Positions 49,673 to 62,700 of a stretch of 64,000 bases of DNA are shown here, piece after piece (the stretch's first letter is position 1; every line of letters begins with the position of its first letter). The DNA comes from Rotaria sp. Silwood1 (Eukaryota > Rotifera > Eurotatoria > Philodinida > Philodinidae). The notes under the pieces are model-generated. The model worked only from the letters and a program-made list of their open reading frames with translations. It did not search any database and was not told where the DNA came from. The stretch covers positions 654,269 to 718,268 of the forward strand of contig CAJNOP010000086.1 of the NCBI GenBank assembly GCA_905250075.1. Direction: 5' to 3'. A program made the translations under genes and the position numbers.

Positions 49673-52600
49673 TTATTGCTTATTGATATCCTTACCAAGC
49701 CACAAATGTACTAGACCGTCTGTACTATGCCAGTAATAATTCAAAAAGTAGTCCGGCTCTTCCTCGCATACGAAATCTCTTTCCATCTGCGAGAGCCATT
49801 TAAGGATCTCATTCGCGAAATTATGTATGTGACGATGTCGAAATGTGACACTTGATAAATGTTTAGCTCGTTCTAATATTATTTTTGCGTCTTCGACATA
49901 TGTGATATCCGTATCAAGACATTTGATATGATGTGGTAATTTCAAACATATGGCATTGAAAGTTATCAATTTCATTCTCTCAGAATTTCTGGAACTTATT
50001 TGAATTGAACGAAGATTCCATGCTCGTTTAAATAAAATATCCATTTCGACATCCAACCTCACAGGAAACTTACATTCATCACAGAAATCCAAGTGTACTT
50101 TTTCAAGATTTGATAGATTAAGAATTGTTAAGAGATGTTTCATTGAGCCGATAGGCCATTTTCGATCAATCGTTAGAGTAAGTTCTATTACATTTCGAAA
50201 TAGATACTTCGTCCTTCGATAAGTCTACAAACAAAATTGTATAATCTTTAGAGAAATCGAACTATGAAATATAAAACTATTCTGTGCCAAAAAAGTCATC
50301 GAATTAATACAAATCGTTTTTCTGCGAAATCCAGAAGTCTTTTCAAGAAATTTTATATGTAAATGAAGCAAATTTGCTTAAAAACAGTCTATATTGACTT
50401 TGAAAATTTGAAAGCTTTGGCTTAAAAAAAAATGTTCGAGTATCCTTCATCTAATATTTTACAATCGAAAAATGTTCATAGCTGATTAGAACGAGAAAAA
50501 AAAACATATTTTTTAGATTCCCACAGAAAAAAAAACTTCGTTTTCTGACATTCGAAATGAAATAAATGATCTACACAAAATATATGTGTACATCTTTTTA
50601 CTAAGAGCTCTTGCAAGCTTTCACGCACCAGTACTGTCCATGGAAGATAACAGCTATATATAATAATCAAAAAGTAATCCAAATTAATCAATTTCTTGAA
50701 AATCATAATGTGTGATCAATGATTTTCTATAAATAATATTCAATTTAATTAAAATAAAAATCGTCGGTCTTTTATTAAAATGATGCATTTATCACTTATT
50801 ATTGTACTACTTTTTAATCAAAATTCATGATGATTATTTGGTTATTTTTACATGATTTGGAAGAATTTAATAGTCTTTAAGCAAATTATTATCTCTTTCA
50901 TTTTAGCAAGATCTTGCAAACATACTATAGTCAAACAAAGCAAGCGATTTAAGGATACTTTCGAAAATTTACTATTTTATGAAAAGGGAACAAGATAAAA
51001 TGAAATTAAATCTATTACCTCACCAAAATATTACTTATAGTACGTGTGTAAATAGATTTTCATGTGAATGAAAAAGTTCTAAGTTTTCATTCATAACAAT
51101 TAACAAAGAATATTTAAAGTTGCCACTATTTTACTTTAATACAAATACATAGCATTTTTCTATGGTTCAGAAATATTTTTCAGTCCCAGATGATCGGAGA
51201 AACATGAATGATAAGATGAGTCACTTTTTTCAGAATTACTGGGTACAACATTACAATTTTTATTCTACTATCTATTCTGACAAGTTCATAGTTTTATATT
51301 GAAATTTTCCCGAGAAACCTCAGTAACCATGAGCTATGCTGTTAACAATAATTATAATCTTATAAAAATCAGGAGTAATCGATACAAGTCTAAGACAACT
51401 ATTTAACTAAACTCATTATTAGACTCCATTAATAGTCTATTGACTTTCCTTTCGAAAAATTATATGTTTGAGAACAAAATAAACGATTTGAATATGTAAA
51501 ACAATCTTTACCTTTTGTGGAATGCTTGCAGTCATCATTTGGCTCAAATTTATAAATAATTTATGCACATCGACGATGATTGTTGCATGATTAGCAGCGA
51601 TGTTCAATGCAGAACGTTTAATTCTACTTTGTTGATCAGAGTAATCAAAGTTATTTTGGAAAATTGGTATCGAATAGAGTTGAAATCCCGGGTAATGTCC
51701 GTCGTACTCAGAGTCACATTTAACGAACCAATGTTTGAGCTCGAGCCAGAATGGTGTTCGAAATGGTGAAATCAGTGACTCTACAGTAGTATAATCTTCA
51801 TCATCGGATGCATAACAAGTAAACCAGAATTCGAACTTTTTCAATAGAGGCAATTTCATTGAAATGAAATTTTCCCATCGAGAACCGTCAAATAATAGAG
51901 GATCAGAGAAACGTATCTCACCGATCAAACGAAGATGTGTTAGTTTCGGTAAAAGTAAAAGAAGTGACTCAATATTGTTCATTGTTATATTAGAACTGAG
52001 ATTTAACGAAAGCGAAGTTAACTGACTTGATGGTGTGATATCAGAATGTGTAACGGTAGTCTCATCGAATAAATCCCTATAAACATATTTTAAAACTAAT
52101 GTTCTTAGATGAGATAAGTGACCAAGAATAGAATAAATTGTGTTCCAACTGCACTCATAACAAATTGTCACGTATTTCAATCCAGATGAAATGGGCCATT
52201 GTATTTCATTGAGAATATTACGTCTTCCTTCGACTTTCAATTTACGAAGAGCATTGTGAGATATAATAGATGATAATGAGGCTTTTATTTTGTTGATATC
52301 AGAGTAATCAGTTGATATTGAGAATGTTGTAAGAGGATATTTCATGATATTTTGTTCAAATTCATTCAAGTCTTCGTCTTTTACATTAAAGAGAGTCAAT
52401 GAACGAAGTCGAACGAATTGGTCAATACGAAAGTGAGAAAGAAATAAACGAATTCGATTGGATGTCTCTCTTTCCTCCGAAAGCCTAAGTGAAATAACAT
52501 TTTTAGGATCAATAATGCGTGCGATGATAGATAGATCAGATTTTGACATATAACGACAGTCCAGCTCATAACGATTATAAGTATTAGCAATGGAATAGAG

Positions 52601-52717
52601 TTGTTTGCACATACATCGAATTGAAAAGACAATTATCTCTGTATCAAGTTCATCGAAAATTCGATGAACAATATCGACTGGTAATTTTTGAAAATAAGAT
52701 TTCTTTTTAGTAGACAT
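49673..52717 (-). CDS. F-box protein with leucine-rich repeats
   Basis: Two exons on the minus strand, 52717-51512 and 50224-49673, join at phase 0 (donor AAG|GTAAAG, acceptor TTTGTAG) into 585 residues. An N-terminal F-box (FQKLPVDIVHRIFDELDTEI, about residues 9-50, with CMCKQLYSI closing it) is followed by irregular leucine-rich repeats such as LSHLRTLVLKYV, LTSLSLNLSS and LPKLTHLRLIG. F-box proteins recruit substrates to SCF ubiquitin ligases through Skp1; here the repeats are the likely substrate-binding surface. The target is unknown. Reading through the donor would end the protein about 24 residues later, at 51437. The C-terminus overlaps no other gene. Confidence 0.8.
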
Positions 52718-53696
52718 AAGTCGTAATACGCAGAATGCACAAGTGTAATATGTTTTGTTTTTTTACCAGCTATTCGTCACAATTGCACATCCACATCGAG
52801 TGCGAACACCTAACCATGTGTCACATCCGACTGTATAGAATGAAAAAAAAAGTAAGTATCCACATATTTATCATCTATATATTGAGAGAGCAATACAATA
52901 ATAAATCGTCAACTCACCTTGCCAATATTTCAAAATGAAAATGCAATAGCTTATGTTGGAAGTTATGATGGAAATTTTTCTTCAAGACACTAGATTCAAA
53001 ATAAGTCTAATTGAAAGAACATTATACTTGATTTTACTAATTTAATTGATTTTGTAGAATATTATGCAAGCTTGTTCGTTTTTCTAGCAAGATTCATATG
53101 AAAAATGTAAAGTGAAATACTATTCTTGTCGATAGTATTTATTTCAAAAGAACTCGCAAATACAAGAACATCGAGATGAAAACACAATGACTTTTTCATT
53201 AAAACTCGGACAAACATGAGATGTGGGTGTTAGAAAGAACTATATTGACATCCAGATAATATCCACACACACACCCTTGATTCCTACAAATGATGAATCG
53301 AACGGTTTGAAAAGAAGAAGTTATAATAATAATTATAATTCATTTACGGCAGGCTAGGTCGGGTACCGTCCTATTATCGCACGAAAAAAAAACGTAATAA
53401 TTACCATCATGGACAGTATCCCCTTTCCAAAATCATCGGACATTGTTCTACTAGCCATGATCTTTTGCTTTCACTTTTATGTAAATCTATTTGTTGATTC
53501 TGATATAGAAGAGAAAAATTGAAAGTCAGTCAGTGACATCTATTTATAATAAATACAATTCGATAAGTGTTAATCTTCTTATAGATTGGTTCATGTCAGC
53601 CGTAAGTTTCTTTACACATTCCAAATAGTTTCATTTATTCTTTATTGTTTTCACGTGAAGAATTTCAGTTACTTATCTAGATAATTTCTAATCAAT
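52718..53696. other. Intergenic stretch between F-box and SNRPC genes
   Basis: About 1 kb separates divergent genes and probably holds both promoters. The only structured signal is a telomere-like pair at 53219-53276. No other gene or RNA is visible. Confidence 0.55.
53219..53276. repeat. Telomere-like G-block/C-block pair
   Basis: AGATGTGGGTGTTAG is followed by ATCCACACACACACCC about 30 bp later. The left block also matches the GGGTGTTAG submotif found in the 2401-3265 element. Confidence 0.5.
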
Positions 53697-54185
53697 ATGC
53701 CTAAATATTATTGTGATTATTGCGATACATATTTAACACATGATTCACCATCTGTACGTAAAACTCATTGTCAAGGAAGAAAACATAAAGAAAATGTACG
53801 TGATTATTATCAAAAATGGATGGAAGAACAAGCTCAAAAATTGGTTTGTTTAATTTGAATTATTTTTGTTTGTTTTTTTTTCTATGTCAAGTTTTCTTAG
53901 ATTGATCAAACAACAGCTGCTTTTAAATCGGGTAAAATGCCAAGTGGTCCATTTCCAATGCCGCCACGTCTTATCAATCCAAATATTGCACCACCACGAC
54001 CAGGCATGCCAGCTATTGTACCACCACCACCATGGGCATTTACATTACCACCAGGCATGCGACCATTAGGTCCACCACCTAATCCAGCTGCAATGACAAC
54101 ATTAATGACATTACGACCACCACCGGGTATGTTGCCACCAGGTGTACCACCACCAACGGCTATTCCGAATCCATCTATGGAATAA
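53697..54185 (+). CDS. SNRPC: U1 small nuclear ribonucleoprotein C
   Basis: Two exons (53697-53843, 53901-54185) join at phase 0 into 143 residues. The N-terminus [20 protein letters not shown] is almost identical to the family, with the C2H2-type finger completed by [12 protein letters not shown] and the conserved helix [21 protein letters not shown] Pro/Met/Gly-rich tail follows, as in other animals. U1-C stabilises the U1 snRNP on the 5' splice site during early spliceosome assembly in the nucleus. The ATG is the conserved start. The length is close to that of animal homologues. Confidence 0.97.
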
Positions 54186-55132
54186 TAGTATGATTAACAT
54201 TTGAGAGTGAATATTACTTTTTGTTTTCTATGTACATTTCATCATAACTATGTAAGAGTAATATAGAAAAAAAAAAAAAAAAAAAAAAAAAAGATTTTCT
54301 CTCATACGTCTATTGTTTTAATTTCTGAATTTCAAGACGTCTTTTTGTTCGTTATTGAATAGTACAATTTTTTAACTTCAACGTACTATCATTGATGTAA
54401 GGACTCTTAAGATGCATTAAAATAAAGGCAATGTATATACACATAAATGTTTCTTCACCATAGGATTATCTGAAAAGAGAAAACTTAAATTAGTTTGAAT
54501 ATTAGAAATATAACAATTATATTTTAAAGAAAAACAAAAGACCTGTTTTGCGAAGAAAGTATGACTGTAGCTATCAATTTCAGTTATTGATGATCTGTTA
54601 GAATAAGTTTATGCATACAATATATGTTTGTTTGTTCAGTCGTGTGTGGGTGAAATTTTTGTCCATGTTTATGTTCAGTTACGTAATCGGTCAATAACAT
54701 TGGTTACAAATACACATTATTATATCTATCAACTGTTAGTGTCATATACCATCATATTTTTTAAATATTTAACACCGATTACTTTAGGCAAATTATTTAT
54801 ATCGTCTAAATAATTTTATAAACATACAAGATCCTACTCATTCTCAAGAGGGATATATGTATTTTAACTGAAACGTTTAGAATTAAATTAGTATTGTAAC
54901 TTTTTTAATAAGTCCTAACACATTATTTTATTAGTCTCATAAAAATCTTCTTATAGGCAAAAACATCAGTTCAATCATGTTTGTTTTGTATCTTTTCTTC
55001 ATTAGATAATATTTTCTTTTTTTTTAATGATTTTCGATTATTTCAGATAAAAAATAATCTCGAACAGGTAAAGTAAATGAAAAATTAATTGAATATTATT
55101 GCTTTTTTAGCATCAAAATAAATTGTAGAAAA
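54186..55132. other. Intergenic stretch downstream of SNRPC
   Basis: About 0.95 kb without a recognised gene. It includes a run of 26 A residues at 54267-54292, about 80 bp after the SNRPC stop. The run is either simple sequence or the trace of a retroposed tail. The 5' UTR of the next gene probably lies at the right end, with an acceptor-like TTTTTTAG at 55103-55110. Confidence 0.55.
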
Positions 55133-58100
55133 ATGAGCGAAACTGATGATATGGTATCAGTAGTGGATGATGGTGGGTTATTATAATGCTTATTAATGTC
55201 GTCTGTGCTATTCTAATAACTATTGCTTTTGTTTTGTTGTTTGTTTTTTTTTTTTTTGTTATAATTCAATATATTTTTAAAAAAATTATTTTCTAGACGA
55301 GTCAATGATTAAATATCTTCGTGAAAAAATTATTGGTCGTCCAGCAGTCTTTTCTCTAGCTGGCGATATACCAATAGATGAGTACGATTTTATATCTATT
55401 AGTTTTTTATGTTTACTTTTTTTTTCGTTTTACATTGATATGTATAGTCATACGCTTCCTATAAAAAAGACTAATTCACAAGATGGTTTAAATGATGTTG
55501 TATTATTAAGTACAACTTCAAATGATACAACAAATCAGGTATGTTTTTTTTTCTTTGACAAAGTTTTGTTCTTTTTTTTTTTCTTTATCTATGTAAAATA
55601 ACTTTAAAAAATATCCGCTTCTTCTTATGCACAGAAATCACTTGAAATTAATGTCAGGTATCTGTAGGAAAGCAGCTATAATGTTTTTACCTCCCATTTT
55701 GCATGCTTATATTTATAGAAAAACTAATTATTTGTTATGAAAAAAAACAAAATTGATTAGCTCTTTTGAAAAGAAAAAAAAAATGTGACAGTTGAGACTC
55801 GCACCACCAGGTGTGTAACAACTTGTTTTATTTTTCGTTTCCTTTCCTCTATTGCTTTTTTCCTGTCATTTCACATACTGCTTCGCTTTTTCTTTTTTGT
55901 ATTCGCTTGATTTGCTTGTCGCTGCTTTTGTTCTTTGCTGTCTTTCGTCATTATATTGTATCTGCATTTTTTCATCTTATCATTGACGTTATCCTCAACT
56001 AAAACGCCGAGCAACGCTTGTTCTGCATTTACATTTATTAAAAAGAATAAAATTCTAACTACAACAGAATAAAAAAAAAACGTACACACAGTTATGTCTC
56101 GTTCGAAATTAAGTCCATTGATAAAAGCACAGGTGAAAAGAAGCTTTTTGTTTAGTGTTTTTTTTTTCATTTGTAATTATTGAAAAATATAATTTTTATA
56201 CTTTTCATAATAATAGGTAGAAAAATTTAATGCCATAAGTAATATTATTAATTCTGGACGTCGACCAATACCATCATCATCACCAATTATTATTCCAAAA
56301 AAACCTCCTCGTTCGAATGTAAGCATATATTATTTATATTACCTACTATTATAAACGAATGTGTGAAAGAGAACAATGTGATGGTTAATGTTCTTTGGCC
56401 TTTTTTTCTTCTTCTTTATTTTTATTGAATTAATGAATATTTATGTTTTGATTGTCAGGCATCATCACATAGTTCTTCATCGTATACATCGGTTGCTGAT
56501 CAAATGTCTTCATTTTTTGTAAGACAACAAAAAAAAGAACAAATATAAATTTTGAATTTACTTTTTATTTTCTCTCTGTAGGAATCATTCGTACAAACAG
56601 ATGATGGTAAAAAGCAAAATAAGAATTAAAAAAAAAAATTGAAAATTAATTTGAATTTTCTTTTGTTCTTATATTAGTACCAAATTCAACATTTCCAACA
56701 TTACCATCAACATGTCAACAATTAGAACATTCCGCAGCACGAGATCGTATTTCAGTGAAAAATAAACGACGACATCCAATTAAACAAAAAGTAATATTAT
56801 TCATTAACGAATGTCATTTTCAAAATAAAATACATCTGACTTTTTTTTTTGAAATAATATCGAAATCTGATGTTTGTCACTATTTAAGAGAAGAGAGAGC
56901 CTGAGACATCTATCTATGCCGAAATTTGATTGGTAAACAGCTGACCGATCTAATTTCAGCATATAGAGATACTCACTCTGAGGGCGAAAAACTCAGATTT
57001 CTATGTTATTCCTTTGAAGTCTCATTTATTTATTTTTTTTGTAGTTAAGTACACTTCGAGAAACTGATGATAATGAAAGTGATTTATTTTCATCAAAAAC
57101 TGAAGGTAAAAAGAAAGCAAAAGAATTTTAACTCAATATTAACAGGTTAAGGTGTAATGGGAAAGGGAATTAATAAATTTGATTGAATAAAAAAAAACAA
57201 AAAAATTTGAGATATTTTGAGTATAGATGATGAAATTCCACCACCTTTACCGCCGAAACAGCGTTATTTACTCAAAAATTCATTTTCATTACCGACTACA
57301 ACAAGAACAAATTCAACGACAAAAACAAAAATGAAAAAGTTAAATAGAAATTTACGTACATTTTCAATTCATTGACATAGAATTTTTTGTTTCTTAAATT
57401 TTTTTTTTTATCAATAAATTAACTTCAATATTTTCAGCTATATCATCAACACCAGAAGAGGAACATTCAATTATTGCTACAACACGTATAGAGGTAAATA
57501 TTAGAAACTTTTCTCTACGAATAAGAAATTGTTTTGATTTTGAAAATGCAAAAAAAAAAACAAAAACAAAAGTCAGTCAGAAGAATATTTTCTTAACTAT
57601 ATCCATTGTAAGTACGAATTCTTAAGTCTTATTGAATATCTATATTTAGTAGTATGATTGAACAGTCAGAGCTAAACTATTTGCTTTATTCTTAGAAGCC
57701 ATCGAATACATATTTGACAATAATAGTAAATTTTATTTATGAGAGACGTCCTTGAACTAATATGAATGGCTTTTTAAGATGAAACATTTTTCATTGTGTA
57801 GATTTTGAAATATCTTAAAAAGAGTACATGTCATATAGTTTTGAGAATCTAAAGATAATTTAATTTTCGAAATGCTAGAAGTGATGACGAAGGGGACGAC
57901 ACCCATTAAGATTCAGCCTCTTCTATTCAACTCGCAATGATATTCTTCACTTATTTTTATTTATCGAACATTTTATGGTGACTTCACTATCTAATCTCTA
58001 TCATAATAAGCTACAATGAGTTTTTAAATAAATTCGTCTTATACAATATCCGAAACAAAAACATCCTGAATCCTTCGTTTTAAATTGTTGAATTCACACT

Positions 58101-60258
58101 TCGCCATCTTTAATTCTAACGTAGACATTAATTTTTCTTATACATTAGAAAGAATATTATAATTTCTTTAATATTATATTCTAGCCAAAAAGACAACAAC
58201 CATTAATTGATCTATCTGATTTGGATACAGCACGAGCACGTCTTCGTATATCAGTTCGTTCACGTGATCGTTCAGCTGATAATATACTTTTGGCAACAAA
58301 TTCTAATCTAAATAATGAAACATTAACAACAACATCATCAAATATTTCAACATTTTCTAATCCTATTCAACGTTCTGTAAGTTTTAAACGTGTTCAAGAA
58401 ATTAATGATATAAAATTAATTAATCGATCAATATTAAAACAAAAAAAAGAAGAAAATAATGAAAATGTTTTATTAACTAATAAATCTATTGAAAATAATT
58501 CAATATTAATTAATAATTCAATACAAAATGAAAATATTAATGAACAAACAAATATTAATAATACTAATTCAATTAAATCAATATCACATTCATCATCACA
58601 CGAACATATTTATGATAATTTAGATGTATTTAAACGTCCGAAACCAAATATTATTCTATCATCTAATGATGATGATGATGAATCATTATCAACAACAACA
58701 ACAACAACAGCAGCTGTTGTTAAAACAAGAGAACATCCAATACAAACAACACGTTTAAGACCACTTACAATGCATGTTACATCAAATAATGATAAACAAC
58801 TAACAAATGAATTTGAAAATGTTTTTAATCAATTAAAAAAACGTGGTTCAATTCGACGTGTTCGAACAAATGAAGAAACAATATCGGAATCTTTTCCATC
58901 TGCATCGAGTGAAGAAATTCATGTACCTCTATCTCCATCTATAAAATCTGAGAATGAATCATTTGTATCAACCAATAAAATAATCGAACCAATTCATACA
59001 CCACCACCAACACCAAATCGACGTAAAACAGTTGTTGGTGTTCATCTATCAGCTAATAATAAAGTTGCTACTAATGATAATAAGCCAACACCATCATGGG
59101 TTGATATAGCAAAACAAAAACAAAATAAATTGTAAGTTATTTATTATTATTAGAGAGAGAGATATTCAAAACAATAATGTTTTCTTTTTTGAAAATGTTT
59201 TATCATAATTACGAAAGCATAGAAAAAACAAAACACAATAGATTATGTAAGCATGACGAGATCATATTTTCTTTGGAGAAAGAACAAAAAAAACTAATGT
59301 CAGCAAAAATGAAAATGAGTACAATAAAACCTCCCATAGTGGACACTCCGCAGTCCGACGGAGAGGATTTTGCTGGAACTAAACCTCTTTATAGTGGACA
59401 TCATCCGATACTGAACATTTTTGAGAAGTCTCATTCAGTGTCAACTAAAGAGCCGTCCTGTATTCTAACAATTGTTGGTTTTTTTGTATTTCAAGAACAA
59501 AAGTGCATGAGGAGAGAAGTAACAATGAGCACTTGTTAGTTATCTTATTCACTAACATCCTTCAAATCCTTAGAAAACGCGTCCGCTTTTTCGAAAAACT
59601 TCACTTTTTGAAAAGACCAAACCTCCCTATAGTGGAGACTTTCAAAAAGTCCCATAGATGTCCACTATAAGAAAGTTTTACTGTAATATTAAACTTCATT
59701 TGTATCAGCAATGAACATATAAAACATGTAGGAACAACATCGTGCCCTGTTTTATTACGATGAAGATTCAAATTTTAATAATTATCAACATGTCATTAAT
59801 TTGAATCCTACCAAAAGCGAAATTCCAACTACTAGAACCTGTTGAATTCAAAATTTTCGGTTTCGCGACTAATCTAACGTACTCTATCCAATTGCAATTA
59901 CTAATCTTCATCTTTCATTTCTAATAAAAGATTTAAAACAAATGGTAACCTATTTATTTTTTAGTCAATTGGTTTCGAATGAAAAGAAACATCAAGATGA
60001 ATTTGAACAACAATCATCTATTGAATCACCAGTTCCAATTAGAAAATCGATGCCATCTGCTGATACTCGATCGAATCGAAAATCAATGTTTGAACAAACT
60101 ACAACACAAACAAATACACATCCTATTGAACGAGTAAATTTAATATTTATTTATTTATAAAAATTATTTTCATGATTTTGTTCTAGGATTCAATACGAGC
60201 ATTAAAAGCTGGCAATCCGAATCGTATAAATAATTTAATACAATTTTTTGACAAATAA
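55133..60258 (+). CDS. Large disordered protein, possibly CRACD/KIAA1211-like
   Basis: Thirteen exons (55133-55172, 55297-55381, 55448-55538, 56217-56318, 56459-56518, 56582-56606, 56678-56790, 57045-57105, 57227-57355, 57438-57493, 58185-59131, 59965-60133, 60187-60258) join into 649 residues with no break. The protein is Ser/Thr/Asn-rich and low in hydrophobics, with Pro-rich candidate SH3 ligands (IPPPLPPKQRY and PIHTPPPTPNRRK) and a late motif PTPSWVDIAKQKQNK. That motif recalls the PSW-x-x-x-AKQKQ stretch I associate with CRACD/KIAA1211 and KIAA1671 actin-regulatory proteins; the assignment is tentative. An alternative first exon at 56094-56132 (MSRSKLSPLIKAQ) would splice in frame to 56217 and give a shorter N-terminus. 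A pogo-like MITE sits in the intron 59132-59964. A cytoskeletal adaptor role is inference. Confidence 0.75.
59322..59683. mobile_element. Pogo/Tc1-like MITE with TA target
   Basis: The ends CAATAAAACCTCCCATAGTG and (in reverse complement) CAGTAAAACTTTCTTATAGT form terminal inverted repeats extending into GTGGACA. TA flanks both sides (59320-59321 and 59684-59685). CAGTAAAACCTC-type ends with TA targets are characteristic of pogo/Tigger-related elements. It is 362 bp and non-autonomous; the frame 59177-59539 that overlaps it is chance. Confidence 0.7.
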
Positions 60259-60482
60259 ATTTTGCTTTTTTTTTCTCTTATCCTTTCTTATGTTTGTGTC
60301 TTCGTCTTGTAACAACAGTGTGCATGTATGTGTGTGTGTGTTTTTCTTGTACAAAGATAAATCTTTAATTGTTATGCAACGATAAATTCGTTTTTTTTTC
60401 TTCTTTATTAATATAAATCTATATTAAAGAAAGAAAAAAAAATAAATAAACAAAGATTTGGTTTTTTTTCTTTTTTTAGATC

Positions 60483-60887
60483 ATGGATTTAACAGGAGGT
60501 TCTAGTCAAGGTATAGGTGATCCACATTTAGCATCATTTATTGAACAAGAAAATCAAAAACAACGTTTTCAATCTGTTGTACATTCTTTAACTGAACAAT
60601 GTTGGGAATTATGTGCACCAAGTATATCATCAAGACTTGATGGAAAAACTGAAACATGTTTAGCGAATTGTGTTGAACGTTTTATTGATTCAAGTAATTA
60701 TATTATTAATAAACTTGGTCAAGAAGGTGCTGCTGCAGCTGCATCAATGAAATCAAATGAATTTAGTTCATCAACAGATTTTTCATTGAATACACCTGAT
60801 ATGGGTTTTCAAACATCGGAGTTTTCAACCGATTATAGTTCATCAACAAATCAACAAGAGAAAAAGAGTAGTTGGAAATTTTGGTAG
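60483..60887 (+). CDS. TIMM8: Mitochondrial intermembrane-space chaperone Tim8
   Basis: A single exon encodes 134 residues. The core matches small Tim proteins: FIEQENQKQRFQSVVHSLTE, then the twin Cx3C motifs CWELC and CLANC spaced by 16 residues, then VERFIDSSNYIINKL. FIE-x-E and ERFID point to Tim8 rather than Tim9, 10 or 13. With Tim13 it forms a hexamer that escorts hydrophobic precursors across the intermembrane space to the inner membrane; cysteine pairs are oxidised by Mia40. The N-terminus has about 13 extra residues. The C-terminus carries a Ser/Thr-rich extension of about 45 residues ending KKSSWKFW, which usual Tim8 proteins of about 90 residues lack. An acceptor-like TTTTTTTAG just before the ATG suggests a 5' UTR intron. 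Confidence 0.93.
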   Translation: MDLTGGSSQGIGDPHLASFIEQENQKQRFQSVVHSLTEQCWELCAPSISSRLDGKTETCLANCVERFIDSSNYIINKLGQEGAAAAASMKSNEFSSSTDFSLNTPDMGFQTSEFSTDYSSSTNQQEKKSSWKFW

Positions 60888-61041
60888 ACAGTTTGTTTGT
60901 TTTTCTTTCTCTTATTGTTTTTCTCATGTTTTTCTTCCTTAGTATTGGTTTTTTTTTCTTATTCTATTTGATTCAGCTTCTAGATTTTGTTCTTTTCAGA
61001 TTATAAAAAATATATATATATATATTTGAACAAAACAAAAA

Positions 61042-62700
61042 ATGGTCGAATCAATAATTGGTATTCGTGGTAAAGATTTTATTTTATTAGCTCAAGATGC
61101 TAATACAACAAAATATGGTATTCTTAATATGAAATTTGATACAAATCGATTATTTAAATTAAGTGAACATTGTGCTATGCTTGCTGGTAAGACTTCGATC
61201 ATTAAATAAAAATAATGTATTATAGTCATTGATTTTTTTTGCGATAGCCTAAATCTAACGGATGTAATTCACAAGAAATTAGTTCTTATTTTAATTCTGC
61301 ATACTTTCTGTAGTTAGATGTTTAGAATTCTCTTATAATTCAATTAAAAGAATATGAAATGATCTATATACAAATGCAACGTGAGTTGTAAGACTTATTT
61401 ACTCTCGAGAAAGTTTCTGAGATATAACCTATTTCGAGTTGTTTTTCATAGATTAAGCCTTGCATAGACATACTTTCCTCTTATTATAATAATTAGAAGT
61501 AGTTCAAAATTTGAAGAATTAAAAAATTGTATACATAAGAAGATTATTATCATATGATTAATTATGAAATCATTTATATTGATTCGAACTATTAACTTTC
61601 TATTGAATTGTCTTTTGAGAGTTCCATTATAGATCACATGAGTTGAAATAGGACTTCTATTGAGAAAGGATAAAATCAAGTTTTCACAGTTTTGAATTTA
61701 TATAAAAAGAATTTGATATTTTATATCAATCTAATTAGTCAACATGTAGCTATCAATTATTTACTAGAGAACCATTCGAACTGATATCTTTTGTTTGAAT
61801 TCATATTGTATCTATGAGGGAGTTATACGTGCCTACAAAAAAGAACAGAATTTCGCCTCTAGATAGGTCTAATAATTTATAGAGTATCCTGCAACTGTCA
61901 GTTGAAAAGAATGCTTTTTCTTTCTTTGGAAACAGTGAATTTTCAAATGAACTCAATTTTCGTATCACGCTTGTGGCAAACATTGTCTTTGTTTTTCAAT
62001 ATTTCAATAAACGAACATTCGTTTTAGTTGAAACTTTCACGATATTCTACTAATCATTCAATCTAAGTAAAAATTTTTCGCTTTCTAAATTTTTGATATC
62101 TGAGCATGAATATTCGTTGATTTCTTGATTATTTTCTATGAAGTATATTTTTTTTTTGTTCTAGCTGGTGAGCCAGGCGATGTAGTTCAATTTGCAGAAT
62201 ATGTTGGTAAAAATATTCAATTATATAAAATGATCAATGGTATTGAATTATCTCCATATGCATGTGCTAATTTTACTCGTCATGAAATGGCAACATCACT
62301 TCGTTCACGAAATTCATTTTTAGCTAATCTTATTATTGGAGGTTATTCAACAAATGAACGTGATCAACAACGTGTACAATTGTATTCAATCGATTATTTA
62401 GGCGCCATGGTTTCAGCTAATGTTGTTGCTCATGGTTTTTGTCAATTTTTTGCTTTGGGTATTGGTGATCGTTTATGGAAAGAAGACTTAACTGTTGAAG
62501 AAGGATTAGCTATGTTACAAATTATGGTTAATGAACTTGGTAAACGTATGGCTGCTTATCCGCATTGTGTATTCGTACGAATGATTGATGCGAAAGGTAT
62601 ACATGTACTTGATAATATGTATCCAGAAAAAATTCTTGTTTCAAAACCAACTGAAGGTGAATTACAAACAACTGCCGATATGATGGATATTCATAGTTAG
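61042..62700 (+). CDS. PSMB2: Proteasome subunit beta type 2
   Basis: Two exons (61042-61186, 62165-62700) join at phase 1 into 226 residues, separated by a 978-bp intron. The sequence fits the non-catalytic beta-4 subunit of the 20S core: ESIIGIRGKDFILLAQDANT at the start, KLSEHCAMLA at the junction, AGEPGDVVQFAEYVGKNIQL, YKMINGIELSPYACANFTRH, and the late RMIDAKGIHVLDN. There is no propeptide and no N-terminal catalytic Thr, as expected. A tail of about 25 residues (LVSKPTEGELQTTADMMDIH) extends past the usual end. It functions in the cytosolic and nuclear proteasome. An AATAAA follows at 62727. Confidence 0.96.

Noticed and set aside
53866-54069. His-rich frame overlapping SNRPC
   Set aside because: Out-of-frame shadow of the Pro-rich SNRPC exon.
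54267-54292. Run of 26 A residues as proof of retroposition of SNRPC
   Set aside because: The SNRPC gene keeps an intron, so it is not a processed copy; the run is more likely simple sequence.
59177-59539. Frame of 120 codons in an intron of the disordered-protein gene
   Set aside because: It runs into the pogo-like MITE and has no similarity to a known protein.
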